DNA of 64,000 nucleotides, from positions 2,728,001 to 2,792,000 of the forward strand of contig CM066287.1 of NCBI GenBank assembly GCA_033816765.1, written 5' to 3'. Made by a program: the position numbers and the translations under genes. The notes beneath the pieces were generated by a model, which was not told where the DNA came from, made no database searches, and was given only the letters and a program-made list of their open reading frames with translations. Source of the stretch: Nothopassalora personata. Lineage: Eukaryota > Ascomycota > Dothideomycetes > Mycosphaerellales > Mycosphaerellaceae. Below are positions 52,619 to 61,014 of the stretch, in pieces; position 1 is the stretch's first letter, and each line of letters opens with the position of its first letter.

Positions 52619-53769
52619 CTAATATCGTGATTGTCCGTAAGGTGTCGCTTGCCCATAGACACTACCCGCTCCGCCGCCGTACCCAGGTGTTTGCCCACCG
52701 TACATAGGATCCTGCGCTGGTTGCCCTCCATAGGCTGAAGCGGCACCGTATGCAGTCTGACCGCCATGGATCGTTCCTGCACCACCGCCGTATGGTTGTT
52801 GTGGGCTCAACCCACCGAAGCCGTTCTGATCATCTGCGCCTGCGTCCAGATCTCTGATTATCCCTGCCAATTTGGCCTGCAAGATACGAACTGCTGAGTG
52901 CAGGACTTGGTCTGGCGGCATGACACCTGTGCCTTCTAGATCGATGTAGAACTTGCTTGGCTCGGCTTGATAGTTGAATGGCTCACCCTCGGCAGGCTTC
53001 TCTTCCCATTGTCCGTTCTTCTCTGGCTCCGGCCACTCTGCCTTTGCGTCCGTCTCGTACCACAGCGTCGTATGCCGCAGCTTATTCCAAGGGTCATATT
53101 CGAATCCTATCGCTGCTGTCGGTGCCCATTTCGCATGCTCCTTTGCGATCCCCTTCTTTGCTACACATTTCAGCTTCAATTGCTGGCCTTTCCGTAGTTG
53201 ACATATCAAGGGTCCCTGCATTTGTGGGTCGCTGAGGATAGGCGAGCCTCGTGGTGGAAGATCGTCTGATGAGCTGCCGTTGGCACCATTTGGGCGACCA
53301 CCATAGCCTGCTTGTGATTCCACGAAGAGGTCCCGCGCGAAGACTTTGAGGTTCTGATCGCTGTTCCGGTTGGCTACGTTGAGGCGCAGGACTACGCCGC
53401 AGTTGTCGCAGTAGTCGTCGCATGTGCAGTCGCGGAAATCGACCATGTCGTCGATGCCTTTTGTGCTGAGCGGCACGAGGCCTAATCTGTGTGCGATGAA
53501 CTCATCGGCAAGGACGGACGTGTTCTCCTCGATCTCGACGAGCTCGACGGCGATGGTGGGCACTTCGGTCAGCATCACTCGCCGCAGGGAGTTGGCGAAG
53601 GCGAGACTGGTGTTGGTGAGATTGAACTTGATCGTTGTCGCATCCGCCTGCACAAGTCAGTGAGGTGCGCATACAGTGTCGCCACGTCCGCCTGTCTTAC
53701 ACTCCGTATTGTCACCTTTGGGCCAGAGTCCTCGGCGTCAATGCCGCCGTACGCATCATACGGATCCAT
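52619..53769 (-). CDS. RPB3: RNA polymerase II subunit Rpb3
   Basis: Alpha-like subunit that pairs with Rpb11 to start assembly of RNA polymerase II in the nucleus. Exon 1 (53701-53769) encodes MDPYDAYGGIDAEDSG through VTIRS. A 53-nt intron (53648-53700) follows, and exon 2 (52619-53647) completes 365 residues. The alpha-subunit core reads SLRRVMLTEVPTIAVELVEI and ADEFIAHRLGLVPL. The Rpb3 zinc loop is DCTCDDYCDNC, and YIDLEGTGVMPPDQVLHSA is the dimerisation helix region. A Gly/Tyr/Gln-rich tail of about 90 residues (YGGQTPGYGGGAGSVYG) extends beyond the yeast protein and is probably disordered. Its promoter abuts transposon DNA that begins near 54050. Confidence 0.92.
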
Positions 53770-54264
53770 CTTTGTTCTCTCGAGATCGTGCGCTGGTCTA
53801 TCGAATGGGCTATGCGTGGATGTTCGGCGTTGTGGTTGATGTTCGTGGATGTCTGAGGCTTGGCGTCTACGATGGTGTGTTGGAGAGAGCCGGAGGAAGA
53901 AGATGTGGGTGTCGTGGTTGGTGACGAACAATGCACTACTTCTACCTCGCGTTGTTCGAGGATCTTCGTCGCGCCGGATCTTGCCGTCTCACGCGAAGCA
54001 AGGCATTCTGTGAAACTAGTGGAGATGGAAGTTTGGAACTAGGGTATTAAGTCTGGAAATCAGGGTATGAAAAACCATGTTTATTACAAGTAGTGGCACC
54101 CTTAAGGTGCTTATATAAGTCTTCTTTTGATAAGAGGCCCTTAATCCCTGTAATTCAGGTGCCTAATCTCATTTCCTAAGAACAAGTAATTACTATACTC
54201 AATTAGGTTATATTACCCTTAAAACCTGCTACCTATGCATTATCCTGGCGCTTTACACACCCCC

Positions 54265-54966
54265 TTACTCTATATAGGAACTAAGTAGAGTGATCTTGGC
54301 GCTAAGGACCTTTATATCCTTTATAACCTTGTTTATGTTATCCTTAACTTTATAGATAAGGTCTTCGATAACTCCCTCCTAACTAGTAAGAGTACCCTTT
54401 ATCTTCTTTTTCGGGGTTTCCTCTTTATTAGTTTCTTCGTCTTAGGGTGCCTCTCTCTTCTTAGAGGCTATTCCCTTCTTTAGAGTAGACTTGATTATGC
54501 TCTGTTAAATACCCTAAAGCAGCTTAGTAAGGTTATTAATGTTGTAGGTAGGTATATAATCCTTATTTCCTAGAGTGGTACTCTTATACTAATCTAGGGA
54601 CTGCTTGCTAATTTCTACCCTAGAATCGTGACTAAGGTCGCTACGGATGCCTAAGAATTGCTTAATAAGTCTAAGGATAGGCTTAAAGGCCTTATTTTTC
54701 TCTCTAAGGTTAAATTTAGGGAGGCGAGGTTTTCGTCCTTTAGCGAGGGTACTAAGTGACCTATAGACGTAGTTTCGGATTTGGCTCTTCTACTTAGAGT
54801 CCTTATGCGCCTTATTCTAAGCCTTTTACTTGTCCTCTAATACCTCTTTTGTAGGGGTCTTCTTTACCCCGTACTTCTTTCTTAGGCTACTATACGGCTT
54901 AGTATCGGACTCGTAGCCTATCTCCTAGCTCGCCTTAAGGAGTCGTTAGAATTCTTTAATAGACAT
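54265..54966 (-). pseudogene. RIP-inactivated 234-codon ORF of an unidentified mobile element
   Basis: One minus-strand frame runs from ATG at 54966 to a terminal TAA at 54265 with no frameshift. It is broken by ten internal stops, five TAA-or-TAG pairs by type, and no TGA. This is what CAA/CAG glutamine codons become when C is changed to T before A. Between stops the frame still reads as a very basic, charged protein (for example SSLRKKYGVKKTPTKEVLED, IEDLIYKVKDNINKVIKDIK). I do not recognise the family; it could be a transposase accessory ORF or DNA-binding protein. The flanks 54058-54264 are AT-rich and TE-like. Confidence 0.6.
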
Positions 54967-54970
54967 AGAG

Positions 54971-55165
54971 TGTAAGGGGCAGCCTAGTAGCTAACCCTTA
55001 TAAGTAGCCTTACATGTAACATGCGGTCGCGACCGGCTGCTAAGCCGTACGTGACACGTATAAGTACACCTTACGACGCGCGATGCGTCTTAAACAAAAG
55101 GCAAGAATTAGTTCATCTACAACTAGCAGGTCGTAGGCGTACTATACATTACGATATCCCCTTAA
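54971..55165 (+). repeat. Degraded LTR of a plus-strand retroelement
   Basis: Bounded by TAAGGGG near the left end and CCCCTTA at 55158-55164, a perfect 7-base inverted pair. The interior aligns with the repeats at 12730-12915 and, inverted, 11405-11580. It sits immediately upstream of a gag remnant in the same orientation, as a 5' LTR would. The outermost TG...CA cannot be confirmed on the right. Confidence 0.5.
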
Positions 55166-55261
55166 TAGTTCTAATTCTTCTCTTCGTTACAATCTATACA
55201 CGCTATAGAGTCCGAACGCGACGATAGCAGCGCTACGCCTACGGCTCCCCTAAGCCCTAGG

Positions 55262-55851
55262 GCCTAGTAATAAGCGAGGCGTACAGCCTTAGTCGTAAGG
55301 AGGGATGCCCTTCGGGTAGAGGTTAAGGAGAAGGAGATATAGAGGGAGATTAAACAGTTAGAGATCTTGCGGGACGTAAGCGTGCCGCCGGCGGACCCTT
55401 AGGGCGAATCCGGCGGAGAACTATCCCCTACTCCCCCTCCCCCTCCTCTATCTATAGTAACTGACGATAATATCGTAGCTCGAGGCGCGGTCGTATCGCA
55501 TACGACACGTTTGCGTCTTAAAGAACCTACGCCTTTTAGAGGGGACTCGATTAAGAAAGTACGGGTATTCCTAAGGGAGCTCTCTCTTATCTTTGCCCTC
55601 TTAGGCGGCACGTATACGACGAACGAGTTAAAGGTCCTCTATACGGGGTTATGTACCTAAGCAGAGAGGCAAGTAAGCGATAGCACGCTAACTATAGCGT
55701 CCTTAACCTTAAAGGGTATATATACTAGGACTTTAAGAAGTTCTATCGAGACGTATACGGTAATCCTATAAACCGCGTGCTTAACGTAATGTTAGAGTAT
55801 AAGGCGGTAAAACAGAAGGACAACTAGATAGTACGTTAGTTTACGACTAAG
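55262..55851 (+). pseudogene. Broken Ty3/gypsy-type gag fragment
   Basis: The plus strand shows a decayed frame with several TAG/TAA stops and one frameshift near 55735. Readable pieces include an acidic/basic N-terminal part, a Pro run and KEPTPFRGDSIKKVRVFLRE. After the shift, DFKKFYRDVYGNP and LEYKAVKQKDN follow, which resemble the gag capsid core. Positions of several stops fit lost Trp or Gln codons. The fragment is cut off at 55851 by insertion of the chromovirus; the remainder should lie beyond the window. Confidence 0.5.
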
Positions 55852-56043
55852 TGACACGAGGCCTACGAGTGTAAGAGGGAAACGTAGGGTGTAGGGAATA
55901 GAGACGTAGTTAGACGAAGTATCTAGAGGTAACGCGCGAAGTACGAAAGATAAAGCAAAGCGCCGAGGCGTCGCGCTAGCGCCGGGAGATCACGTGACCC
56001 TGATCACGTGACCGAACATCCAAATCAAGGTCGCTTCGTGACA
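55852..56043 (-). repeat. 3' LTR of the chromovirus
   Basis: 192 bp, bounded by TGACACG on the left and CGTGACA on the right, so the element strand reads TGTCACG...CGTGTCA, a 7-base terminal inverted repeat. It contains two ATCACGTGA/GATCACGTG palindromes near 55990-56012. The pol frame ends inside it at 55976. Confidence 0.88.
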
Positions 56044-59000
56044 GTACCCCCCCCTCCACGAGACGAGCTCCTGCGACGTCGTTCAGGCTATTGCGTTGCG
56101 TGCCAGTTGCACTTGCGTGCTTGCTGGTATTGCTTGTTCGCTGCTCATCATATGACGGCTGACTGCTGGTGTGCGAGTGTTGTTGCATGGTCTCACCCAT
56201 TGAAGAGGTAGGCCGCTTTGAAGAACTTCCATCCAGCCGAATGCCTTCTGCGAGTGAGTAGAAAGGAGGCGTGGACTTCGTAGGCGGTGTGGCGTCTCCG
56301 GAGATCACTGCGAGACCATAAACTGAGACGCTAAATACGTGCGCCATGAACTCATCGTCAACCTCCGTAGGTCGTGGCTTGTCTGGGTATGCGCGGTGAA
56401 ATTCTTGCACCAGCTCCTCAGCACCTGGCAGCAGTGAGGTGTATGGGCGTTCGCTCATTGTGCCGTCCTTCCACAAAACCTTGTACCAGACTTTGCGGTA
56501 TTTTATCCTTGAGTCAACCACCTCTTGAACTTCCCATTCAGTCGATTCTTTACCATCTCTTACTATTTCGAGCGGCGGCGGCGGCGGCAGGTGCTGTCCA
56601 GGCAGCGGGTCTTCGGGTGCGCGGCGTAGGAGACTCGAGTGGAAAACATCGTGGAGGTGGGCGAGATCAGAGTTAGGTGGGAATCGCAGGCGGTAGGAAC
56701 GGCGCCCAATAGGCTCGACGACTTCGAAGGGACCGAATGCTTTACTGTCGAGTTTCTTGGATGGTCGTGTAGTGCGGATGTTGCGTGCGTCGAGGAAGAC
56801 TTTGTCGCCCTTTTGGAAATTTGGTGCGGGTGCACGTGCCACATTAGCTTGATCCGTGTTCTTGGCTTGGGTCCAAGCGTGCTCCGCTCGCATTTGCTCG
56901 AGCACGGCCTGTGTGAATTGCTCAAAGTCTCTGAGGTTGTCTGCAAAGGTGTCGGCTGCATCAAGCTGTTTCACCTTGTCTGCCGTGACTTGTGGACGGG
57001 CTTCAGATGGCTTCACATTCATCCCTAAGCTCGGGTGCCTTCCTGTGTTCGCAAAGAATGGTGTAACGCCTGTGCTGGCAGCTACATGGTTGTTCATCGC
57101 GAATTCCGCGGTCGGCAGCCAGTTAACCCAGTCGTCCTGGAGATAGTTACTGAAAGCTCGCAAGTATTGCTCTAACGCTTGGTTAGTTCGCTCCGATTGA
57201 CCGTCGGTCTCTGGGTGGAAGGAAGTTGACAGGTTTTGTTTGATGCCGAGCCGCTGGCAGAGTCGTTCCCAGAAGGCGCTTACAAACTGCGTCCCGCGGT
57301 CTGACACAAATATTTCTGCGACGCCGTGATGGGGCATAATGTAATGGTAGTACAGGTCAGCTGTGTGTTCTGCATCCATACGGTCCGTAGGGATGAAGTG
57401 CACCTGCTTGGAGAGCATGTCTGTTACTGTCAGGATATTGGTGTATGTCTTGCCATCTCTGCGAGATTTGCTAGGCGGCAGGTCGACTATGAAGTCCATG
57501 GCGACGTGTTTCCAGACGTCCGGTGGTGTACGATGGGCGGAGAGCGTCCCTTGGTACCGTGAACGAGACGGTGTTGATCTCCTACAGATGTAGCAGTTGC
57601 GCACGTATTGGGTGATGTCTTTCTGCATGAAAGGCCACCATAGGTCATGGCGTAGAATCAGTTCGTGTGTGCGTGCCATGCCTTGATGCCCAGCAAGAGG
57701 CGCGTCATGGTAGCTCTGCACTATCTTTGTGCGTAGGTTGCGGTATTCCGGCACAAACAGCCTGTTGTTCACGTACAGCCTCCCGTCTTGCATGCGGCAC
57801 TCTGAAGCTGTAATCTTGCGCTGTTGCAGAAACTCAGACGTCTTGCGGTCGCGGAGATCTTTCTGAAGGCGCTTCATACGCATGCTGAAGCGTGGGTCCT
57901 TGTAAGCTGTATTGAGCATTGAGAGCACGTTGTCGTCCGAGTCTGCTGGTTGCTGCAACTCCGGCCAGTCTTCCTTGGGAGTGTCTGGCTCGTTGGGCGT
58001 TGGCTGGTCAGGGACTGTCGCCAGATCTGACCCGTCTTCTAGCGCTTGTTCAGGTGCCTTATGCTCGTCATCTTTTGGGACTTCGGGGATGTTCGCATTC
58101 TCGTCGTCCGCATTCTCGTCGTTCGCTTTGTTGGCCAGCCTAGCGCTTCGTCGAGGTTCTGTAGGCGGGTCCGTGGTGATTGCGAATGCGGAGACTATAT
58201 CCAGGTTATCCGGCTTCAAGATGGTTTGTTCGCGGTACTGTGTCCGTGCATCAATCCCTTCAGGCAGGTCTTGGGAGCGTCTCGTCAGGCTGTCCGGTTT
58301 GGTGCCCTGGACGCCCGGTCGATACGTGATCTTGAAGTTGAATTGTGACAGGAACTCGGCCCACCTAGCCTGGCGCTGGTTGAGTTGCTTCGTGGACATA
58401 AACCACTCCAGGTTCTTGTGATCTGACAGCACTCGGATGGGTTTCTGGTCATCCGCCTCTGGCACTAGTTCGTACTGCCATTCTTCGAACGTCTTGACAA
58501 TAGCGAGCAGCTCCTTGTCGTAGATGTCGTAGTTGCATTCTTGCGGACTCATCTTCTTGGAGAAGTAGGCTATCGGCTTGAGCAGAAACTCGCCTTCCTT
58601 CTCCGGATCTGGGTGCTTCTGGGACAGAACGCCTGCAGTTACGTAGTCTGACGCATCCGTCTCAATCCAAACTTCCAGTCCTGGTTGGAAGTGTGCCAGG
58701 ATTGGTGCTGAGACGAATCGCTTCTTCAGCTTATCGAATGCTTGCTGGCATCCCTCGTCCCACTGCCAGGGTGTATCTTTCTTTGTCAGTGCTGTGAGCT
58801 TGCGCACGACTCTTGAATACTCATAGATGAAGCGTCTGTAGAAACCACTGAACCCGAGGAACGCAAGGACGTCCTTGACGTTCCGGGGTGTCTCCCAGTT
58901 CTGGATTGCTTCAACCTTAACTGGATCCATCTCGATACCTTCGGTAGTGACAATAAGGCCAAGGTACTTGATCTTCTTGACGAAGAATTCGCTCTTGTCA

Positions 59001-60964
59001 ATGTCGATAGGCATACCGGCTTCGCCTACTTTCTTAATGACTGCTCGTACGTGCTGGACATGTTCTTCTTCGCTGTCGCTGTAGATGAGAACATCGTCAA
59101 GATAGACTGTGCAGAACCGATCGAGGTACTCTCGCAGTACTTCATTGATTCGTCTCTGCCAACTGCTTGGCCCGTTGCAGAGCCCGAACGGCATAACCTT
59201 GAACTCGTAGAGGCCATATCTTGTGATGAAGGCTGTCAGCCATTCCTGTCCATGCGCAATGCGAAGGTTGTTGAATGCTGCTACGATGTCGAGTTTCGAG
59301 AACATCTTGGCCTTAGCCAGACGATCCAGGGTTTCTCGGATCAAAGGAATAGGATATCGGTCCTTAATCGTGAGGGCGTTCAATGCTCTGTAATCGACGC
59401 ATACGCGCAGTCCACCACCAGGCTTCTTGACAATGAGCAGTGGTGATGCGCAGGGCGACTTGCTTTCTTGCAATGAACCGTTTGCAAGGCCATCGTCGAG
59501 AAACTTCCGTACCACGGCCAACTGCTCAGCATTCATTGGGATCATCTTGCGATAAGGCGGTGTAGTACCTGGTTTGAGCTTAATCTCATGGTCACTAGGA
59601 CCATGCTCAGGCAGTACAAACTCCGACTTGTGCTTGAAGTACAGAGCTAGATCCTTAAGCACTGCTGGCAGCTTTTCTTCTGGGTTCGACTTCTTGCACG
59701 CTGTCATGAAGCGTTCCCAGTCCTCTGGCGCCATCGCGAAGCATGAAAGTTGTTCTCCCTCCCCCCCAAACGGATCTTGCGGTGGCGGCTTATCGGGTGG
59801 TTCGGGTGGGACGTCGTCAGGTGGTGGTGTTAGGTCTTCAGGCCAAAGGGCAAAGAGCTGATTGTCCTTATCCTTTGACATCTTCATGAACGCTTGCGCA
59901 CTGACGATGTCGATATCATCAGAGCTGTGAAAGTCAGGGTCGACGTTGTGGGTCTTGCCGCGACGATCTATTGTTACGACGCAGACCAGACTTCTGAAGT
60001 TATGGTTCAAGCAGCAGTTCGTGCTGTTGAAGGTCATTGTCCTGTTCTTGAAGCTGATCTCGGGGTCATGTTGTTCTAGCCATGACATTCCGATGACGAT
60101 GTCATATGTGTCAAGGTCTGTAACGTAGTACAGATCCTGGTCGCGATGTGCTCCGACGTCCAGGGTGACGAGGACTGCATGTGTTATCATAGAGCGTTCC
60201 CAGTCCTCTGGCGCCATCGCGAAGCATGAAAGTTGTTCTCCCTCCCCCCCAAACGGATCTTGCGGTGGCGGCTTATCGGGTGGTTCGGGTGGGACGTCGT
60301 CAGGTGGTGGTGTTAGGTCTTCAGGCCAAAGGGCAAAGAGCTGATTGTCCTTATCCTTTGACATCTTCATGAACGCTTGCGCACTGACGATGTCGATATC
60401 ATCAGAGCTGTGAAAGTCAGGGTCGACGTTGTGGGTCTTGCCGCGACGATCTATTGTTACGACGCAGACCAGACTTCTGAAGTTATGGTTCAAGCAGCAG
60501 TTCGTGCTGTTGAAGGTCATTGTCCTGTTCTTGAAGCTGATCTCGGGGTCATGTTGTTCTAGCCATGACATTCCGATGACGATGTCATATGTGTCAAGGT
60601 CTGTAACGTAGTACAGATCCTGGTCGCGATGTGCTCCGACGTCCAGGGTGACGAGGACTGCATGTGTTATCATAGAGCGGTGCCCGTCCGCAAGTCGCAA
60701 ACGCTTAGGTTTCGCAAGAGGGATAAGGTCAAGGTGATGTGTGCGCACGAAGTTGTTATGGATGAAGAGGTCTGTTGCGCCTGTGTCGATCAAACTTTTT
60801 GCATTATGAGGTCCTAGTCTACTGTGTACCTTTGCAGAGCATACAAGGTGTTTGCCCTGTCTAGGCTGGACAGTGACGTTCTGGATGCCTCCTGCTGTCT
60901 CGGCACAAGACAGTGCAAGTTCGTTGTTGTCATAATCGTCATCTCTTAGGGTGCAAAGGTTCAT
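55976..60964 (-). CDS. Chromovirus Pol polyprotein (protease, RT, RNase H, integrase, chromodomain)
   Basis: 1,662 codons from the first ATG, though translation probably enters from gag by frameshift at 61027-61033. Order: retropepsin with LIDTGATDLF at residues 58-67; a duplicated 161-residue segment (about 97-257 and 258-418) carrying the C-terminal protease strands (IVIGMSWLEQHDPEI); reverse transcriptase with YLDDVLIYSD at 621-630; RNase H (WIETDASDYVTAGVLSQ); integrase with an HHCC zinc finger and the catalytic segments MDFIVDLPPS, FVSDRGTQF and HPETDGQSERTNQ; and a chromodomain-like module (WYKVLWKDGTMSERPYTSL). A Ser/Thr-rich tail of about 130 residues ends inside the LTR. No internal stop or obvious lost catalytic residue. 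Chromodomains of this class direct integration to marked chromatin. Confidence 0.92.
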   Translation of the reverse strand: MNLCTLRDDDYDNNELALSCAETAGGIQNVTVQPRQGKHLVCSAKVHSRLGPHNAKSLIDTGATDLFIHNNFVRTHHLDLIPLAKPKRLRLADGHRSMITHAVLVTLDVGAHRDQDLYYVTDLDTYDIVIGMSWLEQHDPEISFKNRTMTFNSTNCCLNHNFRSLVCVVTIDRRGKTHNVDPDFHSSDDIDIVSAQAFMKMSKDKDNQLFALWPEDLTPPPDDVPPEPPDKPPPQDPFGGEGEQLSCFAMAPEDWERSMITHAVLVTLDVGAHRDQDLYYVTDLDTYDIVIGMSWLEQHDPEISFKNRTMTFNSTNCCLNHNFRSLVCVVTIDRRGKTHNVDPDFHSSDDIDIVSAQAFMKMSKDKDNQLFALWPEDLTPPPDDVPPEPPDKPPPQDPFGGEGEQLSCFAMAPEDWERFMTACKKSNPEEKLPAVLKDLALYFKHKSEFVLPEHGPSDHEIKLKPGTTPPYRKMIPMNAEQLAVVRKFLDDGLANGSLQESKSPCASPLLIVKKPGGGLRVCVDYRALNALTIKDRYPIPLIRETLDRLAKAKMFSKLDIVAAFNNLRIAHGQEWLTAFITRYGLYEFKVMPFGLCNGPSSWQRRINEVLREYLDRFCTVYLDDVLIYSDSEEEHVQHVRAVIKKVGEAGMPIDIDKSEFFVKKIKYLGLIVTTEGIEMDPVKVEAIQNWETPRNVKDVLAFLGFSGFYRRFIYEYSRVVRKLTALTKKDTPWQWDEGCQQAFDKLKKRFVSAPILAHFQPGLEVWIETDASDYVTAGVLSQKHPDPEKEGEFLLKPIAYFSKKMSPQECNYDIYDKELLAIVKTFEEWQYELVPEADDQKPIRVLSDHKNLEWFMSTKQLNQRQARWAEFLSQFNFKITYRPGVQGTKPDSLTRRSQDLPEGIDARTQYREQTILKPDNLDIVSAFAITTDPPTEPRRSARLANKANDENADDENANIPEVPKDDEHKAPEQALEDGSDLATVPDQPTPNEPDTPKEDWPELQQPADSDDNVLSMLNTAYKDPRFSMRMKRLQKDLRDRKTSEFLQQRKITASECRMQDGRLYVNNRLFVPEYRNLRTKIVQSYHDAPLAGHQGMARTHELILRHDLWWPFMQKDITQYVRNCYICRRSTPSRSRYQGTLSAHRTPPDVWKHVAMDFIVDLPPSKSRRDGKTYTNILTVTDMLSKQVHFIPTDRMDAEHTADLYYHYIMPHHGVAEIFVSDRGTQFVSAFWERLCQRLGIKQNLSTSFHPETDGQSERTNQALEQYLRAFSNYLQDDWVNWLPTAEFAMNNHVAASTGVTPFFANTGRHPSLGMNVKPSEARPQVTADKVKQLDAADTFADNLRDFEQFTQAVLEQMRAEHAWTQAKNTDQANVARAPAPNFQKGDKVFLDARNIRTTRPSKKLDSKAFGPFEVVEPIGRRSYRLRFPPNSDLAHLHDVFHSSLLRRAPEDPLPGQHLPPPPPLEIVRDGKESTEWEVQEVVDSRIKYRKVWYKVLWKDGTMSERPYTSLLPGAEELVQEFHRAYPDKPRPTEVDDEFMAHVFSVSVYGLAVISGDATPPTKSTPPFYSLAEGIRLDGSSSKRPTSSMGETMQQHSHTSSQPSYDEQRTSNTSKHASATGTQRNSLNDVAGARLVEGGVLSRSDLDLDVRSRDQGHVISRR
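56044..56057 (-). other. Polypurine tract of the chromovirus
   Basis: On the element strand GGAGGGGGGGGTAC sits directly before the 3' LTR, the expected place for plus-strand DNA priming. It marks the LTR boundary at 56043. Confidence 0.75.
59713..60195. repeat. 483-bp tandem duplication within pol, copy A
   Basis: Matches 60196-60678 at every base I compared. Both outer junctions and the middle carry the same 4-base AGCG (59710-59713, 60193-60196, 60676-60679). Being 161 codons long, it keeps pol in frame. Confidence 0.9.
60196..60678. repeat. 483-bp tandem duplication within pol, copy B
   Basis: Second copy, adjacent and in the same orientation. Sequence diverges immediately outside both copies, so the unit is sharply bounded. 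Confidence 0.9.
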
Positions 60965-61014
60965 CTCTTCTTCATGTTCTTCGTTTGAGCAAGGCTTAGG
61001 GTCGCGACTTGACT

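Noticed and set aside
55852..55980. Reading the first 130 bases of the 3' LTR as a continuation of the flanking gag relic
   Set aside because: The same sequence is repeated identically at 63831 and has matched terminal inverted bases plus an adjacent polypurine tract, which defines it as LTR. The composition oddity is kept as a finding.
56008..60817. Plus-strand open frames across the pol region
   Set aside because: They are shadows of the minus-strand pol gene; the repeated 61-codon frames are simply the two copies of the 483-bp duplication.
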